Shown: positions 7,037 through 15,768 of the stretch, in pieces
How positions within the stretch are numbered: position 1 is the stretch's first letter
Layout of the letters: every line of letters starts with the position of its first letter
Origin: Chitinophagaceae bacterium
GTDB taxonomy: Bacteria > Bacteroidota > Bacteroidia > Chitinophagales > Chitinophagaceae
Reading direction: 5' to 3'
Length of the DNA stretch: 20,487 nucleotides
Assembly (NCBI GenBank): GCA_947461645.1
Contig: CANHMN010000004.1
Location: forward strand, 1 to 20,487
Translations under genes and position numbers: made by a program
Notes under the pieces: model-generated
The model's input: the letters and a program-made list of their open reading frames with translations, nothing else
What the model was told of the DNA's origin: nothing
Databases searched by the model: none

Positions 7037-8748
7037 CCGTGAACAAAAGATGGCAAATTAAACCTCGAGACGAATCAAAGATTTCCGCTCTCAAGGACGT
7101 TCTGAACATCAATGAAAACCTTTGCCATATTCTTACTTCAAGAGGACTTACAACATACGAAGAAGCCAAAAACTTTTTCAGGCCATCACTAAACGACCTA
7201 CACGATCCCTTTTTGATGAAGGACATGCAAAAAGCGGTAAACCGAATTGAAAAAGCAATAGTTCATCAAGAAAAAATCTTGGTTTTCGGCGACTACGATG
7301 TTGATGGCACTACAGCTGTTGCATCAATGTATAGGTTTATCTGCTCGATACATAACCCCGCAAAAACTGAATATTACATTCCACATCGTTACAAAGAAGG
7401 CTATGGCGTAAGCAAAGCGGGTATTGATTTTGCTCACGAGAATTATTTCAGCCTCATCATCTGCCTGGATTGCGGCATCAAGTCTGTTGAGCTCATCGCT
7501 TATGCAAAATCTTTAAATATTGATTTCATTGTTGCAGACCATCACCTTCCTGATAATAATTTACCTGAAGCTGCGGCCATTCTCAATCCCAAACAAACCG
7601 ATTGCCCCTACCCTTACAAAGACCTTTGCGGTTGTGGAATAGGATTCAAATTAATGTCAGCACTTGCCCAACATTTCAACTTGGACGAAGGCGCCTATTT
7701 AAACTACATCGATTTGGTTGCAGTTGCTATCGCAGCAGACATTGTACCGCTGACCGGCGAAAACAGAATTCTTGCCTATTATGGTTTAAAAAAAATAAAT
7801 GAAAACCCTTCGCCAGGAATAGAAGCTTTGGTAACAATGGGTAATGCTAAAAAACCACTCAACATCAGCAATGTGGTATTTATCATTGCGCCAAGAGTGA
7901 ATGCCGCCGGCAGAATGGATGATGCGCGAAAGGCAGTGGAATTGTTTATTCAAACGAATATTGACCAAGCCTTTGAAATGGCAAAACCACTGCAATCAGA
8001 CAATACCGACCGAAAAGAAATTGATAAAACCATTACCGAAGAAGCCCTAAACCTTATTGAATCCGACCCTTCATTCACCGAAAAGAAATCTTGTGTGTTG
8101 TTTAAAGAAGACTGGCACAAAGGGGTTGTTGGCATTGTAGCTTCAAGGGTTATTGAACACCATTACAAACCAACCATTGTGCTTACCCAAAGCAACAATA
8201 TCATAACCGGAAGCGCAAGAAGCGTGAAAGGTTTCAATTTATTTGAAGCCATTTATGCTTGCAGAGAACATCTCCTCCATTATGGCGGACACTTTGCAGC
8301 AGCTGGCCTTTCCCTCCTACCAGAAAACCTTAACGTCTTTGTTGAAAAATTTGAATCGGTAGTAGGCAGTAGTATAGAAGAACATATGCTGGTTCCGGAA
8401 ATAGAAATAGAGTGTGAGATAGAACTGAATGACATCAACTACAGCATGTTTAACATCATTCGTCAGCTTGAACCTTTCGGACCTGAAAACATGAAGCCGC
8501 TATTTCTGACTAAAAGTATAAAAGATAACGGTTACGCCAAGCTGCTGAAAGAAAAACACATCAAATTCAGTGCAACAAAGAATGGTGTTAAATTCGATGC
8601 CATCGCTTTTAACATGGCGCATAAGTTTGATGCTTTTAAAAACAACACCTCTATCGACATTGTTTATACCCTTGAGGAAAATGATTACATGGGAAACAAA
8701 AGCCTACAATTGAACATTGTAGATTTCAGACCATCTGATACAAATTAA
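7033..8748 (+). CDS. recJ: Single-stranded-DNA-specific exonuclease RecJ
   Basis: 571 aa, normal length. RecJ degrades single-stranded DNA 5'-3' in recombination and mismatch repair, using Mn/Mg held by DHH-family motifs. Visible: motif I VFGDYDVDGTTA with DYDVDG at 87-92, LDCGIKS with DCG at 146-148, ADHHLP with DHH at 169-171, a DIVPLTGENR stretch near 236-245, APRVNAAGRMDDA at 287-298, and the DHHA1 motif HYGGHFAAAGLSL at 416-428, followed by a RecJ OB-type domain (about 455-567). The start is either TTG 7033, overlapping the upstream stop as TTGA, or GTG 7039; both keep the conserved KRW start. I chose TTG for the overlap. Confidence 0.95.
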   Translation: MTVNKRWQIKPRDESKISALKDVLNINENLCHILTSRGLTTYEEAKNFFRPSLNDLHDPFLMKDMQKAVNRIEKAIVHQEKILVFGDYDVDGTTAVASMYRFICSIHNPAKTEYYIPHRYKEGYGVSKAGIDFAHENYFSLIICLDCGIKSVELIAYAKSLNIDFIVADHHLPDNNLPEAAAILNPKQTDCPYPYKDLCGCGIGFKLMSALAQHFNLDEGAYLNYIDLVAVAIAADIVPLTGENRILAYYGLKKINENPSPGIEALVTMGNAKKPLNISNVVFIIAPRVNAAGRMDDARKAVELFIQTNIDQAFEMAKPLQSDNTDRKEIDKTITEEALNLIESDPSFTEKKSCVLFKEDWHKGVVGIVASRVIEHHYKPTIVLTQSNNIITGSARSVKGFNLFEAIYACREHLLHYGGHFAAAGLSLLPENLNVFVEKFESVVGSSIEEHMLVPEIEIECEIELNDINYSMFNIIRQLEPFGPENMKPLFLTKSIKDNGYAKLLKEKHIKFSATKNGVKFDAIAFNMAHKFDAFKNNTSIDIVYTLEENDYMGNKSLQLNIVDFRPSDTN

Positions 8749-8779
8749 AAAGCGACCTCCATAAGAGGCCGCTTTGTTT
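8749..8779. terminator. Bidirectional terminator between recJ and htpG
   Basis: AAAGCGACCTC (8749-8759) pairs with GAGGCCGCTTT (8765-8775) with one mismatch and a 5-base loop. It is followed by GTTTT on the + strand and by TTTTTAATTT on the - strand, so it can stop both convergent transcripts. Confidence 0.88.
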
Positions 8780-8804
8780 TAGGAATATAGTTCGAACCTA
8801 ACGA

Positions 8805-10625
8805 TTATTTTACTTCCAGCAATTCCACACTTCTGTTGATGAATTGCGTAAGACTGCTTCCTTTTAATAATCCTTGAGAAAGCAATGCAAGATCTGCAAG
8901 GTTTTTTATCAGCTTTTCCTGTTTTTGCTCATCTTTTTCGGATAGGATATTTTTGAAAATCGGATGGTTTCCATTTACGGTAAGATTCACCTCGTCAGGC
9001 ATATTTGCATACCAAGATGCCATTCCTCCACCAATAGCCGCCATGTCTTTCATCCTCCTCATCATCTCAGGGCGTGTAGCCGTTACCGGCACAACCTTTT
9101 CACCTAGTCCTTTTACCTCAATATTGATGTGCATGCCTTCAACCGGCTTATCAAACATGGTTTTGAGTTTTTCAGCTTCTTCTTTTGACAATACACTTTC
9201 ATTTTGCTCAGCTTTGTCTATAAGGTTTTCTGTAATGTCTGAATCAACCCTTACAAACTGCGTATTTTCCCACTTCATTTCCATGCTGTTAATGAAAGAA
9301 GCATCCACCAGAGTTTCCATCTTCACTACAACATAACCTTTATCAGTTGCCTGTTGAATAAATACATCCTGCTGAATGGGATTGGTGGTATAGAGAAGTA
9401 CTTGTTTGCCGTCTTTGTTTTTTTGCAAAGTCTCAGTTGCCACTTTGTATTCTTCAAGTGTATGGAACTTTTCGGCGGTATCTTCCATCACAAAAAACTT
9501 GTTGGCTTTATCTAGAAACTTATCATCAGTCATCATGCCGTATTTCACAAATAAACCGAGACTCTCCCATTTTTCCTGAAAAGCATTTCTGTCGTTTTTA
9601 AAAATCTCTTCCAATTTGTCGGCTACCTTCTTAGTTATATGGGCATTGATTTTCTTAACGTTAGGATCTCCCTGCAAATAACTTCTGCTCACATTCAAAG
9701 GAATATCCGGACTATCGATTACACCATGCAACAACATCAAAAATTCAGGAACAATATCTTTCACTTCGTCTGTAACAAACACCTGATTGGAATACAATTG
9801 GATTTTATCCTTTTGAATTTCATAGCTCTGTTTGATTTTGGGGAAGTAAAGGATCCCAGTAAGATTGAATGGATAGTCTACATTTAGATGAATCCAAAAT
9901 AAAGGCGGCTCACCAAAAGGATACAATTCTTTATAGAAATTTTGGTAATCCTCATCAGTTAATTCAGAAGGCTTCTTCGTCCACGCCGGAGAAGGATTGT
10001 TGATTTGTTTGTCTTCAAAAAAGATAGGTACTGGCAGAAACTTGCAAAACTTTTGCAACACCGTTTGAATTCTCGACGGCTCCAAAAACTCTTCACTCTC
10101 TTCGTTCAGATGCATCACAATAGAAGTACCTCGGTCTGCTTTTTCATTTTCCTCCAAACTAAATGACGGACTGCCATCACACTCCCACTTTACTGCGGGC
10201 GTATTTTCTTTATAGCTTTTGGTAATAACTTCCACTTTGGAGCTAACCATAAAAGAACTGTAAAAACCTAATCCAAAATGACCAATAATATTTGCCTCGT
10301 TTTGTCCTTTGTATTTCTGTAAAAATTCCTCAGCTCCGCTGAAAGCCACCTGATTAAGGTACTTATCAACCTCTTCACCTGTCATTCCGATTCCTTTATC
10401 GGAAATCGTCAAAGTTTTTTTCTCCTTATCAATGATAACATCGATACGCAATTCTCCCAGTTCTCCCTTCATCTCTCCAATGGAAGAAAGTGTTTTCAGT
10501 TTTTGGGAGGCATCAACTGCATTACTGACAAGCTCTCTGATAAAAATGTCATGCTCACTGTATAGAAACTTTTTAATAATCGGAAATATGTTTTCCGTTT
10601 GAACCCTTATGTTACCTTTTTGCAT
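8805..10625 (-). CDS. htpG: Molecular chaperone HtpG (bacterial Hsp90)
   Basis: 606-aa cytosolic ATP-dependent chaperone. The N-terminal GHKL ATPase domain shows IRELVSNAVDASQKL (29-43) with the Mg-chelating Glu-Asn pattern, TISDKGIGMT (73-82) and GHFGLGFYSSFMV (115-127), the ATP lid and glycine-rich motif. The middle domain contains LPLNVSRSYLQGD-like sequence (here IPLNVSRSYLQGD), including the catalytic-loop Arg. The C-terminal dimerisation domain is present, and there is no eukaryotic MEEVD tail. Length is close to E. coli HtpG (624). It is a single-gene unit: the downstream terminator is shared with recJ, and the upstream neighbour ends in its own terminator. No CIRCE element is visible upstream. 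Confidence 0.97.
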   Translation of the reverse strand: MQKGNIRVQTENIFPIIKKFLYSEHDIFIRELVSNAVDASQKLKTLSSIGEMKGELGELRIDVIIDKEKKTLTISDKGIGMTGEEVDKYLNQVAFSGAEEFLQKYKGQNEANIIGHFGLGFYSSFMVSSKVEVITKSYKENTPAVKWECDGSPSFSLEENEKADRGTSIVMHLNEESEEFLEPSRIQTVLQKFCKFLPVPIFFEDKQINNPSPAWTKKPSELTDEDYQNFYKELYPFGEPPLFWIHLNVDYPFNLTGILYFPKIKQSYEIQKDKIQLYSNQVFVTDEVKDIVPEFLMLLHGVIDSPDIPLNVSRSYLQGDPNVKKINAHITKKVADKLEEIFKNDRNAFQEKWESLGLFVKYGMMTDDKFLDKANKFFVMEDTAEKFHTLEEYKVATETLQKNKDGKQVLLYTTNPIQQDVFIQQATDKGYVVVKMETLVDASFINSMEMKWENTQFVRVDSDITENLIDKAEQNESVLSKEEAEKLKTMFDKPVEGMHINIEVKGLGEKVVPVTATRPEMMRRMKDMAAIGGGMASWYANMPDEVNLTVNGNHPIFKNILSEKDEQKQEKLIKNLADLALLSQGLLKGSSLTQFINRSVELLEVK

Positions 10626-10701
10626 ATAAAACAGTTTTTAATGTACATTTCAAAATCAATACCAACTGCAGATCTGCTGTCAGGATGACACATCTACCGA
10701 C

Positions 10702-10726
10702 AAAAAAAGGGAGCCGAAGCTCCCTT
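10702..10726 (-). terminator. UUCG-loop terminator of the receptor-DUF5689-lamin-tail gene set
   Basis: On the minus strand AAGGGAGC (10726-10719), loop TTCG, GCTCCCTT (10714-10707), then five more Ts. A perfect stem with a stable tetraloop, 20 bp beyond the lamin-tail gene stop. Confidence 0.96.
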
Positions 10727-10746
10727 AAATATTGAAATGAGATTAA

Positions 10747-13700
10747 TTATTGAACAATAACTGGCTTTTCGATTCTGAAGTCAGGGCTTGCCACCTGAAG
10801 CACGTGAAGTCCTGGTGCAAGGTTGGTCGGAATCGTTATAGACTTGCTGATGAAATTAACCTGAGCAGTTACAAATTGTTCAAACACCAATTGTCCAGCA
10901 CTGTTAAACAATCTGATTCCATAATCCTGAGCGGGCTTAATACCACTTAAAGTAACGATCATGCTACCACCTCTCTGAACTGGATTAGGATTAACTGTCA
11001 ACCCGGTATTGATAGTGCCTGTGTAGAATAATTTTTGCTCACCATAAACAAAATTACCTCCGTTGTTGGCATAAGCCCTATAATAGTAGGTGGTGTTTTG
11101 AATCAAGCCTGTAACAGAAACAGCATAACCTGATTGCAAACCTGTAGAAGAAGTTTTCGTAGAGTTGCCTGCAGGGAAATTCTGTACGGAACTGTATTCA
11201 ATTCCCCACTCAGTTACTGCACCACCGCAACCACCAGATACTACAGCACCACGAAGTACTGCGCTGTTTGAAGTAATTGAGCTGCTATCTAAAGTGGTAA
11301 CAGTCAAAGAAGAGGTTGTTCCCGAACCAGTTGCTGCAACTGTAGCCGTAGCTCCTCCACCTGAAATAGTAATATCGCCATTATAAATTTGTGCAGCAGT
11401 TGGGGTAAACTGAACATAAACAGTTGTTGCTGCCAATGTTCCACCTGTTTGACTAATCGTTAATGTTGAAGTATAGGTTCCTGTTGCAGATGAAGCAAAT
11501 GCGAAACCTGCAAGTGGGCCAACAGTGATATCTCCTGCATTCAAGTCTGCTCCACTAATTTCGAAGCTATTGGCATTGCTCGTGGAGTTAACGCATACAT
11601 CGCCAAATCCAGCCAATGTTGTTGCTGTTAATGATGGTGTTATAACAATTGGAGCTGTTGTAAAGGAAGCCTCCGAACTATATAGTGTACTCGAAGCCGT
11701 TACTGCATAAGCAACGTAATAGTAGGTAGTATTTGCCGTTAATCCAGACAAAGCAGATGTATAAGCCGAACCGGATAAATTGGTTGAAACAACCTGTGTT
11801 CCAGTACCAGGCGTGAAGCCACTTGTAGTGCTGTATTCAACACCATATGAAGTTGCATTTGTACATCCTATGGTTAATGTCCCTCCGGCATTGGCTGTAG
11901 TGGTTGTAATACCTGTAACAGTGGAAGTGGTTATGGTTGTTTCACTAACACCAGCACCGGAAGCTGCAACAGCGACAGCATTAGCACCTCCACCGGAAAC
12001 GGTAATGTTGCCATTATATGACTGAACAGCGGTTGGGGTGAAGTTAACGTAGATGCTTGTTGATGCAAGAGTTCCTGTTTGAGCTACTGTTGCAGTTGCA
12101 GAATATGGACCTGCGGAAGCAGTTGAAAAAGTAAAGCCTGTTAATGGACCTACAGTGATGTCTCCTGAGGTAAGATTAGAGCCGCTGATGGTAAAAGAAC
12201 CTGACGCGGTTGTATTTATGCAAACGTTACCAAAAGCAGTAAGATTACCTGCCGTGATGGTAGGATTTGTTGTTGCTCCGCAAATGTTTACTGGAGAAGC
12301 ACTGTTTCTTGGCAATGGAGCTCCATTGGTAAAATCAGCCTGGTTGTTGTCGGTATCATCGCAACCATTGTTGTTCCTGTAAGCAGCGGTAATGCTGTCC
12401 AATCCGGCTGCAGCTACCGTTTCAAACTCAAGTGCTGTTCCGTATCCAACAAAATCAATTACTGCAGTTGCTGGCTGTCCGGCAAGATTAACAGAATCCA
12501 ACATGGCGCTTGTACCTAAGGCAACTTTACCATTATTTTTAGACATGGCAAAAGAGAAGAAATGGTCTGCAGCAACGGGTAATTGAGCACCTACCATTGT
12601 ATCTGCAGGATTATTGGCTACCAGCAAATAGCCCCCAGCAGGAATTATTGTACCTGCAGGGAAAGAGAACCTGTTACCAGAGAAAGAACCCAATACACCT
12701 GCTCTTGAACCATATAGCAATTTAAATCCTGAAATGTCCTGAGCTGTATTTGCTTTGTTGTGCAATTCAACGTAATCGGCTTTGTATGTTGGTTGTGCGC
12801 CACCTGAAGGACCTGAACCTCCTCCACCATAAATCTGACTGATCACCACTTCAGCTGATGATGCTGATTGTGGAGGAGTGGTGAAGCTAGATTGTGTTCC
12901 ATTTACAGTTCCGGAAGTTGTAATCGCATAAGCTATAAAATAGTAAGTAGTATTTGGGGTAAGTCCTGTAATTGCTGACGAGAAAGACGTTCCCGACAAA
13001 TTGGTTGAAGCTATAACAGTACCTGTACCTGGTGTAAAACCGCTTGTTGTACTGTACTCAAAACCATAACTTGATGCTGTAGCACAACCCTGAGCAAGTG
13101 TTCCGCCCAAAGTAGCACCAGAGATACTAACTCCAGTTGCAGATCCTGTTGTTACCGTTGTATTGCTAACCCCTGTACCAACAGCAGCAACGTTTAGGGC
13201 ATTTGCACCACCACCCGATACTGATATGTTACCATTATAGGATTGTGCGGCAGTTGGAGTGAAGTATACATAGATAGTTGTTGAAGCAAGCGTACCGGTT
13301 TGAGCTACAGTTACAGTAGCTGTATAAGGCCCTGCAGAAGCAGTAGAGAAAGTATAACCTGTTAACGGACCAACCGTAATGTTTCCTGCAGTTAGGTTAG
13401 TTCCTGAAATAGAGAATGAACCAGATGCAGGAGTTGGATTGGTGATACAAACGTTTCCAAAGGAAGCTAGGGATGTTGATGCCAAGACAGGGTTGGTAGC
13501 AGACCCGCAAATGAAAACAGGCGTTGCACTGTTTCTTGGATTAGGCGCACCTATGGTGAAATCTGAGCTATTTTGATTGGTATCATCACATCCATTGTTG
13601 TTACGAAGTGCAGCACTAGTATTGGTTGTAGCTCCTGCCGCAGTTGAACCTTCATACTCCGTAGCTGTGCCATAACCAATGAAATCCACAACTGCACCTG

Positions 13701-14136
13701 TAGGCTGATCAGCCAACAATGCAGAATCAACCAAGGCAGAAGTGCCCAGCACAATTTTTCCCTTTGTTGCACTCATTGCGAATCGAAAGTAGAAGTCTCT
13801 CGTTACAGTAAGTTGGGGATTAGCACCTCCCGCCAAACCTGAGTCAGCCAATAATAAATAACCTCCTGGAGGTATAGTAGTGTTTGCTGGAAATGTAAAT
13901 CTATTACTTTGCTGCCCTCCTAAAACCCCGCCAGAAGATCCATAAGCAAGTTTGAAACCAGAAATGTCTTGAACAACTGAGCTTATATTGTGCAACTCAA
14001 CATAATCACAATTGAATGTAGTGGTTGATGTTGGAGCCCCACCTCCACCATAAATCTGACTGATCACTACAGTGGTAGATTGAGAATAAGCAAAGAAGGA
14101 AGCAAGTAAAAACAAAAGCGTAAAAATCTTCTTCAT
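10747..14136 (-). CDS. T9SS-secreted protein with two lamin-tail domains, Ig/FnIII-like repeats and a C-terminal sorting domain
   Basis: 1129 aa from ATG 14136; an in-frame ATG 14 codons upstream adds a polar lead, while MKKIFTLLFLLASFFAYSQ is a clean signal peptide. Order: lamin-tail domain 1 (about 23-212, VVISQIYGGGG... CDYVELHN... DISGFKL), Ig-like 1 (216-323), FnIII-like 1 (324-420), lamin-tail 2 (about 429-620), Ig-like 2, FnIII-like 2, Ig-like 3 (834-940), FnIII-like 3 (941-1040), then a type A T9SS tail (about 1044-1129: LTVNPNPVQRG... GLHVLQV). The protein should be exported through the outer membrane and held at or released from the surface. No catalytic domain is seen, so it probably binds. 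Lamin-tail domains are frequent in extracellular nucleases. Third gene after the receptor and DUF5689 lipoprotein, separated by 102 bp; ended by a strong terminator. Confidence 0.88.
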   Translation of the reverse strand: MKKIFTLLFLLASFFAYSQSTTVVISQIYGGGGAPTSTTTFNCDYVELHNISSVVQDISGFKLAYGSSGGVLGGQQSNRFTFPANTTIPPGGYLLLADSGLAGGANPQLTVTRDFYFRFAMSATKGKIVLGTSALVDSALLADQPTGAVVDFIGYGTATEYEGSTAAGATTNTSAALRNNNGCDDTNQNSSDFTIGAPNPRNSATPVFICGSATNPVLASTSLASFGNVCITNPTPASGSFSISGTNLTAGNITVGPLTGYTFSTASAGPYTATVTVAQTGTLASTTIYVYFTPTAAQSYNGNISVSGGGANALNVAAVGTGVSNTTVTTGSATGVSISGATLGGTLAQGCATASSYGFEYSTTSGFTPGTGTVIASTNLSGTSFSSAITGLTPNTTYYFIAYAITTSGTVNGTQSSFTTPPQSASSAEVVISQIYGGGGSGPSGGAQPTYKADYVELHNKANTAQDISGFKLLYGSRAGVLGSFSGNRFSFPAGTIIPAGGYLLVANNPADTMVGAQLPVAADHFFSFAMSKNNGKVALGTSAMLDSVNLAGQPATAVIDFVGYGTALEFETVAAAGLDSITAAYRNNNGCDDTDNNQADFTNGAPLPRNSASPVNICGATTNPTITAGNLTAFGNVCINTTASGSFTISGSNLTSGDITVGPLTGFTFSTASAGPYSATATVAQTGTLASTSIYVNFTPTAVQSYNGNITVSGGGANAVAVAASGAGVSETTITTSTVTGITTTTANAGGTLTIGCTNATSYGVEYSTTSGFTPGTGTQVVSTNLSGSAYTSALSGLTANTTYYYVAYAVTASSTLYSSEASFTTAPIVITPSLTATTLAGFGDVCVNSTSNANSFEISGADLNAGDITVGPLAGFAFASSATGTYTSTLTISQTGGTLAATTVYVQFTPTAAQIYNGDITISGGGATATVAATGSGTTSSLTVTTLDSSSITSNSAVLRGAVVSGGCGGAVTEWGIEYSSVQNFPAGNSTKTSSTGLQSGYAVSVTGLIQNTTYYYRAYANNGGNFVYGEQKLFYTGTINTGLTVNPNPVQRGGSMIVTLSGIKPAQDYGIRLFNSAGQLVFEQFVTAQVNFISKSITIPTNLAPGLHVLQVASPDFRIEKPVIVQ
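11656..12849 (-). repeat. Second copy of the lamin-tail/Ig/FnIII coding module
   Basis: In-frame copy 2 of a roughly 1.2-kb module that starts with VVISQIYGGGG and ends before Ig-like 3. The first 20 or so bases of both copies are identical at DNA level (for example ccaccataaatctgactgat near 12827 and 14044), indicating a relatively recent tandem duplication. Confidence 0.85.
12850..14070 (-). repeat. First copy of the lamin-tail/Ig/FnIII coding module
   Basis: In-frame copy 1, 407 codons, aligned along its full length with copy 2: the same order of VVISQIYGGGG, DYVELHN, DISGFKL, RNNNGCDDT, ITVGPLTG, YNGNI, EYSTTSGFTPGTGT. A third, partial copy (Ig plus FnIII only) follows copy 2 at about 11023-11637. 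Confidence 0.85.
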
Positions 14137-14185
14137 ATTTGTTGTTTTAATTAATTTTCTTGTTGAATTATCTTCCAAATAGAAT

Positions 14186-14209
14186 GAGGCTGCAAGTTAC
14201 GGCAACCTC
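14186..14209 (-). other. Hairpin between the DUF5689 and lamin-tail genes
   Basis: On the minus strand GAGGTTGC and GCAGCCTC (one G-T wobble) pair around an 8-base loop in the 102-bp spacer. There is no T-tract. It could lower read-through or protect the upstream message, giving different levels of the surface protein; this is a guess. Confidence 0.4.
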
Positions 14210-14238
14210 ATCATATTTGCTATATATTAAATAAACTA

Positions 14239-15744
14239 CTATTGAACATCGTTGGCATTCCTCATCGATATTTGCTTAGTACTTGTTGTTGATGTAAAGA
14301 TTTTGATATGACCGGTCCAAGTTCTTGACCCTGCTGGAAGTGGGCTATTGGCAAACAGCGCAGTTGTTGACGTACGTAAAACAATAGTGCCCGAGGCATC
14401 AGTGAGGTTATTGTTGCCAGAGAAAGTAGCATTTCCTGATGCAGTTGCATTTAGTACCCTCACCAAACTTCCCTCAAGATTCGAGGGTGAACCCAATGGC
14501 GCATCCAAAGAGGCATTCAATTCTGCAATGGTTTTAACCAACGGAGTTACCGTTCTTCCGGATGCTATTACAGCTGGATAAGGTGCTCCAAATGGTTTTT
14601 TAACCTCCAATATTCCTCTGTAGAAAATCAGAGAATCGTTGGTAATATTTAAAGAAATAGAATCTCCAATTACAAATGGAATAGTTCCGCCGTAGTATAA
14701 GGTGATAGCAGCGGTTTCATCCTGAATAATCACCGCTCCTGCTGAAATGTTTTTCTGTACTGCGTCTGAAGTTACCACCCCGCGGATAGAAGCCGGTGTG
14801 GTCAATTTGATGTCTGCATTGTTGTAAAGCGCCCTCAAAGCAGCAATGGTAATACGTGGGTCGGTTGCTCCACCACCACCTCCACCACCTGTAGAGCCGC
14901 ATCTGTCACCGTAAAACTTTACATCATTGGTATCTCTTATAATCAACTGCTTGGTGGCTGATCCAAAACTTGATTTGTAGATGGTATAAACCGCAGTTAA
15001 GCTACCATTGCCTTTTGGCAATTTTACACCGGCAAAATTGGAGTAGGCACTGGTACGAACCGTTGGCCTTACATTACTGTTACAGCCAGTCGAGACTAAT
15101 CTGTTTTGTGTGCTTTTGTATGCAGAAGTATCAGAGTATGTCTTTGCAGTATCTGCTGCAACAAATTCATACCCTTCAAGTTTTACCAATGCATTAATGT
15201 ATCTGTCATTCAAAGCTGTTCCCAAATCATTGATGTTAACTGTGATTGGTTCAACAGGATTATTGATTGATCCACCTACAATATATTGACTGATTAATGC
15301 GCCTGGAATAGCTTCAATGCTTGGCGTACCACCAACTACAGCAGAAACGCCCAATTGCATGTTGCCAAAATAATCAGAAAGGGTTAATCCTTTACACTTT
15401 ACATAAATCCTTCTTCCTACAGGATAACTGGTGTACAAACTGCTTGCATCAAGCATTATTTGCATCGCACCTGTAGAGTCTTGTATAAAAAGTTGCTTGT
15501 AAAAGTTACCGCTCTTGTCGTTGGCAACTACAATACCGGATATAATTACATCCTGGTTGATGACATCCAAAGCTCCTGAAATAGTGTGGTAGGTTTTCAA
15601 ACCTTGTATACTGGTATTGGGAACAATGTTCACATCATCAGTTGGACCTACTGGCTGGTCAAAGTTCTTTTTACAAGAAAGATTGATTACTGCTGTGAAG
15701 GAGACAACAGCAAGGGTAAAAAACAATTTAGATAGGCTATTCAT
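14239..15744 (-). CDS. DUF5689 lipoprotein with two OB-fold-like halves
   Basis: 501 aa. A hydrophobic leader ends at Cys24 (INLSCKK), a relaxed Bacteroidota-type lipobox, so outer-membrane attachment is likely. Half 1 (about 50-280) has an OB-like run ISGIVVANDKSGNFYKQLFI, QDSTGAMQIML, VGRRIYVKCKGL, then a second part ending KQLIIRDTNDVKFYGDRC. A run of seven Gly (286-292) links to half 2 (about 295-501), which repeats the pattern: IRGVVTSD, VIIQDETAAITLYY, GDSISLNI and, at the very end, KQISMRNANDVQ. DUF5689 has no proven function; the OB-like strand pattern suggests nucleic-acid or phosphoester binding, which is inference. It begins 24 bp after the receptor stop, so the two are almost certainly co-transcribed and probably act together at the surface. 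Confidence 0.87.
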   Translation of the reverse strand: MNSLSKLFFTLAVVSFTAVINLSCKKNFDQPVGPTDDVNIVPNTSIQGLKTYHTISGALDVINQDVIISGIVVANDKSGNFYKQLFIQDSTGAMQIMLDASSLYTSYPVGRRIYVKCKGLTLSDYFGNMQLGVSAVVGGTPSIEAIPGALISQYIVGGSINNPVEPITVNINDLGTALNDRYINALVKLEGYEFVAADTAKTYSDTSAYKSTQNRLVSTGCNSNVRPTVRTSAYSNFAGVKLPKGNGSLTAVYTIYKSSFGSATKQLIIRDTNDVKFYGDRCGSTGGGGGGGATDPRITIAALRALYNNADIKLTTPASIRGVVTSDAVQKNISAGAVIIQDETAAITLYYGGTIPFVIGDSISLNITNDSLIFYRGILEVKKPFGAPYPAVIASGRTVTPLVKTIAELNASLDAPLGSPSNLEGSLVRVLNATASGNATFSGNNNLTDASGTIVLRTSTTALFANSPLPAGSRTWTGHIKIFTSTTSTKQISMRNANDVQ

Positions 15745-15768
15745 ATTGGTTGTTTTTAAAGTAAATGA

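Noticed and set aside
10668..10677. 10-bp palindrome GCAGATCTGC upstream of htpG as an operator
   Set aside because: Short, no spacer symmetry beyond it and no second copy near the promoter; expected by chance at this length often enough not to report.
11165..12586. Several + strand ORFs opposite the lamin-tail gene
   Set aside because: They are antisense shadows of a repetitive Thr/Ser/Gly-rich gene, low in complexity, without starts or signals of their own.
14137..14178. Upstream ATG (14178) for the lamin-tail protein
   Set aside because: It adds 14 polar residues before an otherwise perfect signal peptide that starts at 14136.
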